This document shows positions 1 through 10,600 of a stretch of 64,000 nt of DNA, piece by piece. Numbering within the stretch: position 1 is the stretch's first letter; each line of letters begins with the position of its first letter. The DNA lies in contig NZ_CP073754.1 of assembly GCF_018734325.1 (NCBI RefSeq), positions 806,001 to 870,000 on the forward strand, given 5' to 3'. Origin of the DNA: Methylomonas paludis (lineage in GTDB: Bacteria; Pseudomonadota; Gammaproteobacteria; Methylococcales; Methylomonadaceae). Made by a program: the position numbers and the translations under genes. The notes below the pieces were generated by a model. The model was not told the DNA's origin. It saw nothing but the letters and a program-made list of their open reading frames with translations, and searched no databases.

Positions 1-975
1 TTTAATGAGCCGTTGTTGGTGGGCATGTTTTTAGATAAGCCGGTGATGGATAAAACCGCCGTTCAGACTTTATCGCGCCTGAACCGCTGTTGTGATGGCA
101 AAACTAAAGTGATTGTCATCGATTTTACCAATAATACGGCCAATATCCTGAAGGCCTTTAATAAATACCGAAAGGGTACGCCCTACGAAGCAACGGTGCC
201 TGATGAGCAAAAAGTCATTCTGCTTTATCAAGGTATTATCGAACGGGGGCTGTTTACGGATAGCGACGCCAGCCACTTTGAAAAGCTATTAAAGCTGGGT
301 CAGGATGCGGTTTTGCAAACAGAGGTAAACCGTTGCCGTCAGCGCTTCTTATTCCAATATGAAGGGTTAACCGAACGTAAAGCTTATGTATATGAACTGG
401 CGAAGTTGGTTAAAGCTTATAATTTTTTGAGCAGCTTTTATCAATACGATGAAGCTATTGAACGATTTGTGTTATTTGCTGAATTCATCCAGCCGCAATT
501 GATTAAGGAAGGTTCCGAGTCGGAATTGATGCGGGCAATCGGCAAGGTCAAATTGATAAAAGCCAGTGTGACCTATAAGGGCGTCAGTGAAAATCGGGCG
601 GGCGAAATTAAGGAACCGCGTACTGGTGGCGGCGGCAACCGCACACCGCAGCCTGTTGTAAAAACATCTATTCAAGCCACAATAGACGAGATCAAAGAAA
701 AATATCCCATCAGTGATGCAGAGGCCTTGATTATCCGTGAAGTTTGCGAAGAAAAGCAGGCAGATCAGACTATCTTGTTAAGCATTCAGCGTAATATCAA
801 CAGAATGCATTACCTAAATGAAGTGTACAAACCGGAGATACGTAAATCCATTGAATTAGCTTATATCCAGCGTGGACATAACGATGAGCTTTATAAAGAT
901 GAATATGTCGATGATGGGGCGATTTTCGATATGATGGCGCATACCGTCTTGAGCTACGGTTTGGCGCAGGCCTAA
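1..975 (+). CDS. hsdR: Type I restriction enzyme R subunit, C-terminal part (5' end outside window)
   Basis: The reading frame is open from base 1, so only the last 324 codons are seen. The segment matches the end of the second helicase domain and the helical C-terminal region of HsdR: a stretch reading LNRCCDGKTKVIVIDF near the start (the usual 'LNR...K..V.DF' block after the motor), then KAFNKYRKGTPYE, then a long alpha-helical tail. HsdR is the ATP-driven translocase and nuclease of type I restriction-modification complexes and works with HsdM and HsdS. The nuclease and Walker motifs, and any hsdM/hsdS, would lie upstream. No partner follows it here, so this is probably the last gene of its operon. 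The family call rests on the tail only. Confidence 0.75.
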   Translation, partial: FNEPLLVGMFLDKPVMDKTAVQTLSRLNRCCDGKTKVIVIDFTNNTANILKAFNKYRKGTPYEATVPDEQKVILLYQGIIERGLFTDSDASHFEKLLKLGQDAVLQTEVNRCRQRFLFQYEGLTERKAYVYELAKLVKAYNFLSSFYQYDEAIERFVLFAEFIQPQLIKEGSESELMRAIGKVKLIKASVTYKGVSENRAGEIKEPRTGGGGNRTPQPVVKTSIQATIDEIKEKYPISDAEALIIREVCEEKQADQTILLSIQRNINRMHYLNEVYKPEIRKSIELAYIQRGHNDELYKDEYVDDGAIFDMMAHTVLSYGLAQA

Positions 976-1096
976 TTCATGCCCGTGATTGTTTAATTTA
1001 ATTTTGATGCTGGGTTGGGTCTACGAAATCATACGCAGTAACTTGATAGAGTCAGATTAATCAAACATGGATGACGCGCGCCATCTATAGACATAA

Positions 1097-1120
1097 AAAA
1101 ACCGACATAAAGCCGGTTTG
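1097..1120 (-). terminator. Rho-independent terminator of tRNA-Ser
   Basis: Read on the minus strand, AAACCG, a 9-nt loop and CGGTTT are followed directly by a run of T. It lies about 25 bases past the CCA end of the tRNA-Ser gene and fits its 3' end. It could also stop hsdR readthrough from the other side. Confidence 0.55.
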
Positions 1121-1145
1121 ATTTTAGGTGTAAGCCTTTGATTTA

Positions 1146-1236
1146 TGGCGGAGAGCTAGGGATTCGAACCCCAGGAGGGGTATAAGCCCTCAACGGTTTT
1201 CAAGACCGCCGCTTTCGACCGCTCAGCCAGCTCTCC
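1146..1236 (-). tRNA. tRNA-Ser (anticodon UGA)
   Basis: On the minus strand the sequence begins GGAGAGC and ends GCTCTCC-G-CCA, giving a 7-bp acceptor stem with an encoded CCA. The anticodon loop reads CTTGAAA, so the anticodon is TGA (serine UCN codons). A long variable arm (about 16 nt, GAGGGCTTATACCCCTC) marks a class II tRNA. The T arm has the GTTCGAATCC consensus. The length of 91 nt is normal for tRNA-Ser. It lies about 85 bp downstream of alr on the same strand and is followed by a hairpin terminator. Confidence 0.95.
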
Positions 1237-1322
1237 AATAGCCGCTCATTATGCCAGAATTATTTTTTTATTCCAGCTTTTTTTGCTGACCCCTGTCTGT
1301 GCAGTGCGGCCCAGCCCATGCC

Positions 1323-2408
1323 TTAAACACTTTGCTCCACTATCCTTACCCGCTGGGTAATGCCGCACAGCAGCGTATAAGGAATCGTGTCGGCGTAACG
1401 GGCAATTTCTTCTATCGGCAGGGCATCGCCCCATAAAGTGACCGGGTCACCAGGTGCAGCCAGGGGCTGGCTGTTTAAATCGACTGTAATCATATCCATA
1501 GATACCCGGCCTATCAGTGGTACACGCTGACCATTAACCAGCACCGGCGCGCCGCTTTTAGTATGGCGGTGATAACCATCGCCGTAGCCAATAGAGATCA
1601 CGCCCAGCCGGGTAGGGCGATCACATTGCCACAGGCCGCTATAGCCAACACTTTCGCCGGCAGCCACATCCTTAACGGCAATCAGCCGCGAATGCAGGCT
1701 CATAATCGGCTTCAGGCCAAAATCGCTACCGGTTTTGCCGGCAAACGGCGAACAGCCATATAGCATCAGGCCGGGGCGCACCCAGCCGCTGACCACATGC
1801 GGCCAACCGATAATCCCGGCAGAATTGGCAATACTGCACTCACCGGGAAAGTCCTTAATAGCATTGGTAAACACCTCAATCTGACGGCGGGTTTTATCAT
1901 CCAGCAAATCATCAGCGTTGGCAAAATGGGTGATCAGATTGATAGGCTGTTGTACCAGCGCACAACTCAATAATTGCTGATAAGCGGCAGCAAAATCATG
2001 GCCTTTAAAACCCAGCCGATTCATGCCGGTATCCATTTTCAACCACACGTTTAAGCGGCTGTTGGTGCCGGTGTGTTGCTGCAAAATGGCAATTTGCTGC
2101 GGCGTATGCACCACACTGTCCAATTGATGTTGCAGTAACAGCTCCAACTCTTCTGCGCAGACAAAACCTTGCAATACCGTAATCGCCTGTTTAAAGCCTG
2201 CGTTGCGCAGGCGCACACCTTCATCAACCCGGGCCACAGCAAAGGCGTCAGCCGTCTCCAGCACTCTGGCCATGCGGGTTATGCCATGCCCATAAGCGTT
2301 GGCTTTTATCACCGCCATGATTTTATTACCGGGGGCGTAGCGTTTAACCTGGATCAGATTATGCCGTGCTGCAGCCAAATCCAGATGCACGTATGCAGCA
2401 GGTGTCAT
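1323..2408 (-). CDS. alr: Alanine racemase
   Basis: This PLP enzyme interconverts L- and D-alanine for peptidoglycan synthesis in the cytosol. The PLP lysine is K35 in AVIKANAYGHG, and the catalytic tyrosine of the second half lies in ESVGYSGLW (about residue 255). The barrel (residues 1-240) and the beta domain (to the end) are both complete. The length of 361 aa is typical. The start overlaps the dnaB stop by one base (TAATG), so the two are translationally coupled. The dnaB-alr order is common in gammaproteobacteria. Confidence 0.95.
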   Translation of the reverse strand: MTPAAYVHLDLAAARHNLIQVKRYAPGNKIMAVIKANAYGHGITRMARVLETADAFAVARVDEGVRLRNAGFKQAITVLQGFVCAEELELLLQHQLDSVVHTPQQIAILQQHTGTNSRLNVWLKMDTGMNRLGFKGHDFAAAYQQLLSCALVQQPINLITHFANADDLLDDKTRRQIEVFTNAIKDFPGECSIANSAGIIGWPHVVSGWVRPGLMLYGCSPFAGKTGSDFGLKPIMSLHSRLIAVKDVAAGESVGYSGLWQCDRPTRLGVISIGYGDGYHRHTKSGAPVLVNGQRVPLIGRVSMDMITVDLNSQPLAAPGDPVTLWGDALPIEEIARYADTIPYTLLCGITQRVRIVEQSV

Positions 2409-3832
2409 TAATAATCCTCAGCTTGATACGCATCGCCGGCGAAATTTTCAAATCGGGTAAATTGGCCCAGAAAAGTCAGCCGGGTAGTACCTAATGGTCC
2501 ATTACGCTGTTTACCGATAATGATTTCGGCTATGCCTTTGTCCGGGCTGTCCTCGTTATACACTTCATCCCGGTACACAAAAATAATCAAATCCGCATCC
2601 TGCTCAATCGCGCCGGATTCACGCAAATCCGACATTACCGGGCGCTTATTGGGGCGTTGTTCCAGGTTACGGTTCAGCTGAGACAAAGCAATCACCGGCA
2701 CATTCAACTCCTTGGCCAGTGCTTTCAAGCCTCGGGAAATATCGGAAATTTGCTGTACCCGATTCTCGCCGCTGCTGGGAGATTGCATCAACTGCAGATA
2801 ATCCAGCACAATCAGGCCCAACTGGCCGTGTTCGCGGGTTAAGCGGCGCGCACGCGAACGCACTTCGGTCGGTGACAGCGCCGGCGTGTCGTCAATAAAC
2901 AGCTTGGTTTGCGCCAGCAAATTTATGGCAGAAGTCAGTCTGGGCCAATCATCATCATCCAGCTTACCGGTACGCACCTTATGTTGGTCTATCCGCCCCA
3001 GCGAAGACATCATCCGCATCGCCAGCGCTTCGCCCGGCATCTCCATACTAAATACCGCAACGGCTTTGCCGCTTTTCAGCGCTACATTCTCTGCCATATT
3101 CATGGCGATGGTAGTTTTACCCATCGATGGCCGGCCGGCCACAATAATCAGATCGGCGGGTTGCAATCCAGAAGTTTTTTCGTCCAGATCAGTAAAACCG
3201 GTGCTGGCCCCGGTAATATTGCCATCCAGTTCGTATAGAGTTTCAATTTTATCCACCGCCTTAGCCAGCAGCGACTTGATCGGCGTAAAACCACCCTGAC
3301 CACGCTGACGCTGCTCCGCAATCTCAAATACCCGGCGTTCGGCCTGTTCCAGCAATTCGGCGGTTTCCCTGCCATCAGGATTAAACGCCGAATCGGAAAT
3401 ATCGGTACCGACATGAATCAACTGGCGCAGCACCGAACGGTCGCGGACAATATTGGCATAAGCCACAATATTAGCGGCGCTGGGGGTTTCCTTGACCAGC
3501 ATGCCCAAATAGGCCAGACCGCCTATATCCTGCAATTCACCAGTGGCATCCAGCAACTCGGACAAAGTGATAACATCAAAAGGGTCCTGTTTCTCTGCCA
3601 GTTGACTGATAGCGCGAAAAATCAGCCGGTGATCACGCCGGTAAAAATCGGTTTCGCTAACCTTATCGGCTACCGAATCCCACGTCTGATTATCCAGCAT
3701 CAAACCACCTAAAACCGACTGTTCCGCCTGAATGGAATGCGGCGGCACCTTAAGGGCGTCGACGGCTTGATCGGGGCTGAAATAAAAGTCTTCGGACATG
3801 GAGGAATAAAGCAAATGACTCAAATCAGTCAT
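2408..3832 (-). CDS. dnaB: Replicative DNA helicase DnaB
   Basis: This is the hexameric 5'-3' helicase of the replication fork. The N-terminal helical domain (about residues 30-135) begins with PPHSIQAEQSVLGGLMLD, and a linker leads to the RecA-like motor with Walker A GRPSMGKT near residue 215. Walker B is LIVLDYLQLM, followed by the SQLNR and DLRESGAIEQDAD motifs. At 474 aa the length is normal. A second in-frame Met at residue 12 (MSEDFYF) is another possible start. It faces away from argH and is joined to alr by a 1-base overlap. Confidence 0.96.
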   Translation of the reverse strand: MTDLSHLLYSSMSEDFYFSPDQAVDALKVPPHSIQAEQSVLGGLMLDNQTWDSVADKVSETDFYRRDHRLIFRAISQLAEKQDPFDVITLSELLDATGELQDIGGLAYLGMLVKETPSAANIVAYANIVRDRSVLRQLIHVGTDISDSAFNPDGRETAELLEQAERRVFEIAEQRQRGQGGFTPIKSLLAKAVDKIETLYELDGNITGASTGFTDLDEKTSGLQPADLIIVAGRPSMGKTTIAMNMAENVALKSGKAVAVFSMEMPGEALAMRMMSSLGRIDQHKVRTGKLDDDDWPRLTSAINLLAQTKLFIDDTPALSPTEVRSRARRLTREHGQLGLIVLDYLQLMQSPSSGENRVQQISDISRGLKALAKELNVPVIALSQLNRNLEQRPNKRPVMSDLRESGAIEQDADLIIFVYRDEVYNEDSPDKGIAEIIIGKQRNGPLGTTRLTFLGQFTRFENFAGDAYQAEDY

Positions 3833-3870
3833 TATACTTGCTTGCCGGACAACGTGCCGGCGAATGCAGG

Positions 3871-3899
3871 CTGAATTGTCGGGGTGACAAAGGTATAAT
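3871..3899 (+). promoter_or_regulatory. Probable sigma-70 promoter of argH
   Basis: A perfect TATAAT at 3894-3899 has CTGAAT 17 bases upstream as a weak -35 box. The argH start codon is 31 bases downstream. The site sits in the 97-bp gap between dnaB and argH. Confidence 0.5.
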
Positions 3900-3929
3900 T
3901 ACGGTTTATTTTGCGTTCCAGCCCAGATT

Positions 3930-5321
3930 ATGACCACTGTTAACACCGAAAAACTCTCCAGCGCCCGTTTTGCCGAAGCCACCGATGCGTTTGTCGAAGA
4001 ATTCACCGCCTCGGTCAGTTTTGATCAGCGCATGGCGCAGCAAGATATACAGGGGTCCTTGGCTCATGCCGCCATGCTCAACAAAATCGGCATATTAACC
4101 GCCCAGGAACTGGCCGATATTCAAACGGGTTTGGCGCAAATAGCCACAGAAATTCAGCGCGGCGAATTTGTCTGGTCCATCAAACAGGAAGACGTGCACA
4201 TGAATATCGAAGCACGCCTCACCGATTTAATCGGCATTGCCGGTAAAAAACTCCACACCGGCCGCTCGCGTAACGACCAGGTCGCCACCGATATCCGCCT
4301 GTATCTGCGTGCCGAGATAGATCTTATCCTGGTGCAACTGCACCGCCTGCAACTGGCGCTGCTCAATCTGGCCGAACAGGAAGCCGCCACCATCATGCCC
4401 GGCTTTACCCATTTGCAAGTGGCCCAACCGGTAACCTTTGGCCATCATTTAATGGCCTGGTTCGAAATGCTCAGTCGCGATAAAGAACGCCTGCAAGATT
4501 GCCGTAAACGCGTCAACATCATGCCCTTGGGCGCAGCCGCCTTGGCCGGCACCAGTTACCCCATCGACCGCTTTATGACTGCCGAATTGCTGGGCTTCAC
4601 CCGGCCTTCCAGCAACTCCCTGGATTCAGTCAGCGACCGGGATTTTGCCATCGAATTTACCGCAGCCGGCAGCTTACTGATGGTGCACTTATCGCGCTTC
4701 TCCGAAGAACTGGTATTATGGGCCAGCGCCCAATTCAATTTTATCGACATCCCCGATGCCTTCTGCACCGGCTCATCCATCATGCCGCAAAAGAAAAACC
4801 CCGATGTGCCGGAACTGGTGCGCGGCAAAGCCGGTCGCGTCACCGGCCATTTAATGGCATTGCTGATGTTGATGAAAAGCCAGCCTCTGGCCTATAACAA
4901 AGACAATCAGGAAGATAAAGAACCCTTATTCGATACCGCAGACACCTTGATCAACAGCCTGCGGGCATTTGCCGACATGCTGCCCAATATCAGAGCCAAA
5001 CGCGAAAACATGTATCAATCCGCCAAACGCGGCTTCGCCACCGCCACCGATCTGGCTGATTACCTGGTGCGCAAAGGCATGGCCTTCCGTGATGCTCATG
5101 AAGTAGTAGGGCAGGCAGTGCGTCTGGGTTTGAACACCGATAGAGATTTATCCGAACTCAGTCTGGCAGAACTGCAAGGTTTTGCCGCTGCTATCAGTGC
5201 AGATGTGTTTGAAGTATTAAGTCTGGAAGGCTCGGTAGCGGCGCGTAAACACATAGGCGGTACCGCCCCGGATACCGTGCGTCAGGCCATTGCCACGGCC
5301 AGACAAAATTTAGCCGATTAA
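3930..5321 (+). CDS. argH: Argininosuccinate lyase
   Basis: It cleaves argininosuccinate to arginine and fumarate, the last step of arginine synthesis. The fumarase/aspartase superfamily signature [12 protein letters not shown] is present near residue 280. The HTGRSRNDQ block (about residue 110) and the AGTSYPIDR block are also intact. The length of 463 aa is typical. The gene stands alone, reading away from dnaB, and a hairpin follows its stop. Confidence 0.96.
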   Translation: MTTVNTEKLSSARFAEATDAFVEEFTASVSFDQRMAQQDIQGSLAHAAMLNKIGILTAQELADIQTGLAQIATEIQRGEFVWSIKQEDVHMNIEARLTDLIGIAGKKLHTGRSRNDQVATDIRLYLRAEIDLILVQLHRLQLALLNLAEQEAATIMPGFTHLQVAQPVTFGHHLMAWFEMLSRDKERLQDCRKRVNIMPLGAAALAGTSYPIDRFMTAELLGFTRPSSNSLDSVSDRDFAIEFTAAGSLLMVHLSRFSEELVLWASAQFNFIDIPDAFCTGSSIMPQKKNPDVPELVRGKAGRVTGHLMALLMLMKSQPLAYNKDNQEDKEPLFDTADTLINSLRAFADMLPNIRAKRENMYQSAKRGFATATDLADYLVRKGMAFRDAHEVVGQAVRLGLNTDRDLSELSLAELQGFAAAISADVFEVLSLEGSVAARKHIGGTAPDTVRQAIATARQNLAD

Positions 5322-5332
5322 GCGCACAAAAA

Positions 5333-5363
5333 AACGCCGCCTGTCCCAAAGACAGACGGCGTT
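5333..5363. terminator. Shared terminator between argH and the PEP-CTERM gene
   Basis: A 13-bp stem (AACGCCGCCTGTC and GACAGACGGCGTT, one mismatch) closes a 5-base loop. Seven A's on its left flank make a good T-run for transcription on the minus strand. The T-run for argH on the right is weaker. Confidence 0.8.
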
Positions 5364-5383
5364 ATGGTTTAACAGTTTAAGAG

Positions 5384-5995
5384 TTAAACCGCTTTACGCT
5401 TGCCAAACCGGCCCAAAGCCAGCAAAGCAGTACCAAACAGCCACACACTGCCTGGTACAGGTACGGCATTGATTTGCACACCAAAGTTAAAAGCATTGCC
5501 GCTGGCAGCGTGATAACCATAGGTCGTGCTTGGATCGTCCCAGGCCACACCCTGGGCAGGATTAGCCACATAAACCGGCAGCAAACCCTGCAAAGTATCA
5601 CTGCCACTCACTTCCAAAGCCACCCAATAACTGCCGGCATTCAGCACAGTAGTCAGGCCGGATAAACCGTTCCAGCCATCAGCACTATAACTAGCCTGTT
5701 GGCTAAACAACTGATTGCTCAGATCAGGCGCGCTACCGGCATTACCGTAAATGGAAATATGGAAACTGGCATTGTCAGGATTGCCGCTGTCAGCCTGGAT
5801 ATAAGCATTAATATCGGTAATTTCCTCTACCTGGGTAGTGGTAAACTCGGCAGCCAGCCATTCGCCACTGTTTAAAGCCAGCGGAAAACCGGTAAAATTT
5901 GGCGCGCCGGTATTAACCAGTACATCTGCCTGAGCCGAACCGGCTAGTGCCAGTCCCATAACTGTCAGGCTTAATACAGAATTTAAAGTTTTCAT
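5384..5995 (-). CDS. PEP-CTERM-type secreted protein
   Basis: A signal peptide (residues 1-23, cleaved after AGSAQA) leads to a beta-rich domain with no recognised family. The C-terminus reads VPVPGSVWLFGTALLALG followed by a basic tail (RFGKRKAV). This is the short motif, one membrane helix and basic end of PEP-CTERM sorting signals, in the VP-x-PG/A-x-WLFG variant common in methanotrophs. Such proteins are processed by an exosortase and usually accompany exopolysaccharide synthesis. No exosortase is in this window. A good ribosome site (AGGAAA) precedes the ATG. It follows the metallophosphoesterase gene by 20 bp, so the two are probably co-transcribed. Confidence 0.8.
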   Translation of the reverse strand: MKTLNSVLSLTVMGLALAGSAQADVLVNTGAPNFTGFPLALNSGEWLAAEFTTTQVEEITDINAYIQADSGNPDNASFHISIYGNAGSAPDLSNQLFSQQASYSADGWNGLSGLTTVLNAGSYWVALEVSGSDTLQGLLPVYVANPAQGVAWDDPSTTYGYHAASGNAFNFGVQINAVPVPGSVWLFGTALLALGRFGKRKAV

Positions 5996-6015
5996 GTTTT
6001 TTCCTGATCAGACAA

Positions 6016-7287
6016 TTATTGTGCGTTTGGCAGGGTAAAACTGCCAAGCTTCACAACCGGGTTGGTCAAAGTGGCGTCAAAACCATAAGTGTTCAAAGTC
6101 GCTTTGCCGCTTTGAGTAATAGACACAGTAGCCCATGAATACAAACGGTCGGTAGGTGCAGTACCGGTTTTGCCGGTATCTTCAAATGGTGAGCCGCCGG
6201 CGCCGACGATAACCTGATAAGATGCGCCGCCGTTAGGTTGAGACACATTATAGATATGCTCATGGCCGGAGAAGTAAGTGGCGTTATAAGTGGTGATCAA
6301 ATTCCAGAAAGCATTACCGGCGGTGTGATCAGCGTCATACAGAGAAGAAGTGGTGCCGGGAGTTGCGGCGCCGGTATAAGAGTAATAGAAAGCCGGTTTG
6401 TGACCAAACACGAAGAAGTGTTTAGAACCATTAGCAAAAGCAGTGGAAAAATCGTTGGTTAACCAGGCGGTTGGGGCATGGCCGTCTTTGCCGACCGGGT
6501 CAGTGTTAATGATGGCAAAATGCGATACACCAATATCAAAAGAATAGCTCAATTGAGTTTGGCTGGTCGTTAAGCCGTCGGCAACGCCAGGGGCATTGCT
6601 GGCATTCCAGGTGCTGGTGTTCAGGCTTAAACCGGTTGGGCTCAGCGCATTATTCAGACGGGTGGTGTCCAGAATCAGGTCGCCCATATTGTCGCGCCAA
6701 GCCAGTTCGTTCTCAACCTGAGCTTTTTTACTGCAACGTTTACATTGGGTTTCATGGTTGCCTGGAACCGGTACCACATAAGTGCCGGTTTCGATCAGGT
6801 TAGCCACCGTGCCGCGCCAGAAGCCGTATTGTTGATAAAACTGCATCAGGTCTGAACCCAAAATATCACTCACAGCCGGACTGGAAATAGGCGTTTCACC
6901 TGTACCGTTGCCTCTGGTTACAACCGGGACGCCGGCTTTGCCGTAACCCATGATCATGTCGCCGTTAAAAAACAGCAGATTGGCTTTTTGAGACTGGATG
7001 CTGCGCATGATGCGAGACCAGGCAGCAGTGTTTTGCAACCATTTGCAATCCTGACCGGTTAAGCCTGGGTTGGCGTTGCTGCCGGTGCCGGTAGGAATCG
7101 CGCAACTGCCTTTGCCGACCTGGTTAGCAATAATTGCAGTGCTGTCAGGCGAAGTCGGATCCTGTCTGGAATCGCCCACCGTAGAAAAAGTCAGTACAAC
7201 GGGATCAGAAGCCAGGGCAGGTGCAACATAGATCATGGCGGCTACTGAAACAGAAACAGCCAGTAGGGTTTTTGTAATAGTTTTCAT
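6016..7287 (-). CDS. Secreted metallophosphoesterase (calcineurin-like)
   Basis: A signal peptide (residues 1-26, ending APALAS) is followed by a calcineurin-like phosphoesterase fold. The metal-binding blocks appear in order: STVGDSRQD (about residue 36), FFNGDMI, PVPGNHETQ, FGHKPAF and FSGHEHIYNV. A Cys pair (CKRCSKK) follows the GNHE block. The enzyme would act in the periplasm or outside on phosphomonoesters or nucleotides; the substrate cannot be read from the sequence. It probably forms an operon with the PEP-CTERM gene downstream. TTGTCAT-like direct repeats lie in its upstream region. Confidence 0.85.
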   Translation of the reverse strand: MKTITKTLLAVSVSVAAMIYVAPALASDPVVLTFSTVGDSRQDPTSPDSTAIIANQVGKGSCAIPTGTGSNANPGLTGQDCKWLQNTAAWSRIMRSIQSQKANLLFFNGDMIMGYGKAGVPVVTRGNGTGETPISSPAVSDILGSDLMQFYQQYGFWRGTVANLIETGTYVVPVPGNHETQCKRCSKKAQVENELAWRDNMGDLILDTTRLNNALSPTGLSLNTSTWNASNAPGVADGLTTSQTQLSYSFDIGVSHFAIINTDPVGKDGHAPTAWLTNDFSTAFANGSKHFFVFGHKPAFYYSYTGAATPGTTSSLYDADHTAGNAFWNLITTYNATYFSGHEHIYNVSQPNGGASYQVIVGAGGSPFEDTGKTGTAPTDRLYSWATVSITQSGKATLNTYGFDATLTNPVVKLGSFTLPNAQ

Positions 7288-7627
7288 ATTTGTTTCAATA
7301 ATAAAGTTAAGTCAATAGGGTTTGGATAACTTAATTGAGAATAACTTCACAATATTGCAATTTGATGAAACAAGCTAAGTAGTGGTATTAACCATAAATG
7401 GCTGTTAATTGCATTGAATGTAATATTTTCGAAATATTAAATAAATGTTTTTGTCATTATTTTGTCAATAAAATGTAATATTCAAAGAAAGTAGTTTTAA
7501 TGCTTCAACTTACTATGCTGTCCAGATTAGGCAGAGTAAATGAAGCCAACTAAATCCCGTAATAAGTCGGCCCTCTTATGGCAATTCGCTATAACAAGGT
7601 ATAATAAGCAATTTAGCCACCTGTTAG
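7288..7627. other. AT-rich divergent control region (metallophosphoesterase / hrpA)
   Basis: This 340-bp non-coding stretch separates two divergent genes. It is markedly AT-rich in the middle and holds three direct repeats 11 bp apart (7451-7479). I see no further defined element. Confidence 0.6.
7451..7479 (+). promoter_or_regulatory. Possible PhoB-type box: 11-bp-spaced direct repeats
   Basis: TTGTCAT, TTGTCAA and ATGTAAT recur at exactly 11-bp intervals, each separated by four A/T bases. This is the layout of a Pho box (CTGTCAT with A/T-rich 4-bp spacers). It points towards hrpA but lies in the shared control region of a secreted phosphoesterase. The match is imperfect, and no pho gene is in the window. 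Confidence 0.35.
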
Positions 7628-10600
7628 ATGTCCTACCACCAGCAACTCCAACAACTTTTTGGCCGGCTTGATAACTGTATGAGTGCTGATCAGCACCAGT
7701 TCAAGCGCCAGTTGCAACGCCTGCGCACAGAGCTGCCCAAAGCCAAACAGCCGGAACAACTGCTGGCTGGGCTGGCCGCCAAGATCGAACGCTCCAACAG
7801 CCGTTACCTGCAGCGCCGCGCCGCCGTGCCGCTCATCAATTACCCCGATTTACCGGTCACTGCAAAAAAAGCCGATATAGCTGCACTGATTCAACAACAT
7901 CAAGTCACCATCGTCTGCGGCGAAACCGGTTCCGGAAAAACCACCCAATTACCAAAAATCTGTCTGGAAATTGGCCGGGGTGTCGCCGGATTGATCGGAC
8001 ACACCCAGCCGCGCCGTATCGCGGCCCGTACTGTGGCGGACCGGATTGCCGAAGAGCTGGGCCAGTCCATAGGTCAAGCCGTAGGTTATAAAGTTCGGTT
8101 TCATGACAAAACCCATGAAAATTCCCTGATTAAGCTGATGACAGACGGGATATTGCTGGCCGAATCCCAAAACGATCCCTATCTGAACCAGTACGACACC
8201 ATCATCATCGACGAAGCCCATGAACGCAGTCTGAATATCGACTTTCTGCTCGGCTATCTGAAATGGTTACTGCCCAAGCGTCCTGATTTAAAAGTCATCA
8301 TCACCTCGGCCACCATAGACCCGGAGCGCTTCGCCAAACACTTTGATAACGCCCCCATCGTCAACGTGTCAGGACGCACCTATCCGGTCGATGTCCGTTA
8401 TAGGCCTATAGAGCTGATTGAAGAAGATGACGAAACCGCTGCCGATCTGCAGCAAGCCATACTGGATGCCGTAGACGAACTGCATCGCGACTTACCCGGC
8501 GATATCCTGATATTTCTCACCGGTGAACATGAGATTCGCGAAACCACCGAATCCCTGCGCAAACACCACCACAGCAACCGTTACGACATCCTGCCGCTGT
8601 ACTCCAAGCTCAGCGTCAGCGAACAGGAACGGGTATTCAAACCACAAGGCGGCAAATTACGCATCGTTTTGGCGACCAATGTTGCCGAAACCTCACTCAC
8701 CGTACCCGGCATCCGCTGTGTGATTGATTCCGGCCATGCCCGCATCAGTCGTTACAGTCATCGCAGCAAAATACAACGCTTACCCATAGAACGCATCTCC
8801 CAGGCCAGCGCCAACCAGCGCGCCGGACGTTGCGGGCGGATAGCGGAAGGTATTTGTATTCGTTTGTATGCCCACGAAGACTATCTGGCTCGCCCGGAAT
8901 TTACCGAACCGGAAATCCTGCGTACCAATTTATCCGCCGTGATCTTGCAAATGGCGGCACTGAAACTCGGCGACATCGAAGATTTTCCATTCATCGAGCC
9001 GCCCGAAGAAAAAATGATCCGCGACGGCAAAAACGCCCTGTTTGAAGTCGACGCCTTGGATAAACAAGGTAAATTAACCGCCACCGGCCAGCAACTCGCC
9101 AAAATTCCCACCGATCCCAAATTGGCCAGAATGCTGCTGTCCGCAGCTGAACTCAGTGCACTCAGCGAAGTAGCCATCATCGTTTCCGCACTCAGCATCC
9201 AGGACCCGCGTGAGAAACCTGCCGACAAACTGCCGCAAGCCGAAGCCAGACACGCCCAGTTCAAGGCCGACGAATCCGACTTCCTCAGCCTGCTGAATAT
9301 CTGGAATGCCTTTGAAGAACAGAAAAAACATTTGTCCAACTCCAAATTGCGCAAATACTGCCAGGACAACTTTCTGTCTTATATACGCATGCGCGAATGG
9401 TTTGATATTCATGCCCAGATCATGCAAGTGGCGCGTGGCGAATTAAAACTTAAATTCAACGAAAACCCGGCCAATTACGAACAAATTCACTGTGCCTTAC
9501 TGCCCGGACTACTCTCCAATATCGGCTTCCGCCATGAACAATACGAATACCTGGGGGCCAGAGGCTTAAAGTTTTTCATCTTCCCCGGTTCCGGTCAGCA
9601 CAAGCTGCGCCCCAAATGGATAATGGCCGCCGAACAGGTGGAAACCAGTAAAGTTTACGCCCGCACCGTTGCCAGAATCGAACCGGAATGGGTGGAAGCC
9701 TGCGCCCAGCACCTGATCAAACGCAATTATTTTGACCCGCATTGGGAAAAAAATGCCGGCCGTAGCGGGGTTTACGAACGCACCCTGTTATATGGCTTAA
9801 CCCTGCAGGCCAAGCGCAAAGTGCCCTACGAAAATGTCGATGCCAAAGCCGCGCGGGAAATGTTCATCGTCCACGCCCTGGTTAATCACGATTACCACAG
9901 CAATGCGCCGTTTTTTAAAGCCAATGAAAAGCTGCTGGAAGAAGTAGGCTATATCCAGCATAAAGGCCGCCGGGTGGATCTGGTGGAAGACGAATTATGG
10001 CTGCAAACTTTTTATGACAAAAAACTGCCCGCCGAGGTAGTGAGCGGCATTACCCTGGATCAATGGCGCAAGCAAATTGAAAGAGAGCAGCCCAACTATC
10101 TGTTTTTAACTAAACAAGATTTAACCCGTAATGACGATAATCAAATCAGCGACTGGGATTTTCCGGATCGCAAAAAAGTCGGTGATTTGACTATCGAACT
10201 GCATTACCGCTTCGAGCCCGGTCATGATGAAGACGGCGTCACAGCCATTATCCCTATACACCAGCTCAACCAGATACGCACCATGCCTTTTGACTGGCTG
10301 GTACCAGGATTGTTGGAAGAAAAAGTGGCGGCGCTGATCAAAGCCTTGCCCAAGCAATTGCGCAAGCATTTCGTGCCGGTACCGCAAACCGCCAAACAAT
10401 GCCTGGAAATCGAACCGGATTTTAAAGGCTCGCTTTATGAATGGCTAGGCAACCGCTTGCGCAAACTCACCGGCGAAGCCATTCCCCTCAATGAGTGGCA
10501 GCCCGATGCCTTGCCAGCCCACTTACGCATGAATTTTCGTGTGGTCGACGATCAGGGCAAAGCCGTCGGCTATGGCCGCAATCTGGCCGAATTACAACAG

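Noticed and set aside
1-975. Idea that this end of the window is a complete defence island
   Set aside because: Only the tail of hsdR is present; no other defence gene follows, and core genes start at 1323.
2886-3299. Frame of 137 codons opposite dnaB
   Set aside because: Antisense shadow of dnaB with low-complexity Ser-rich composition.
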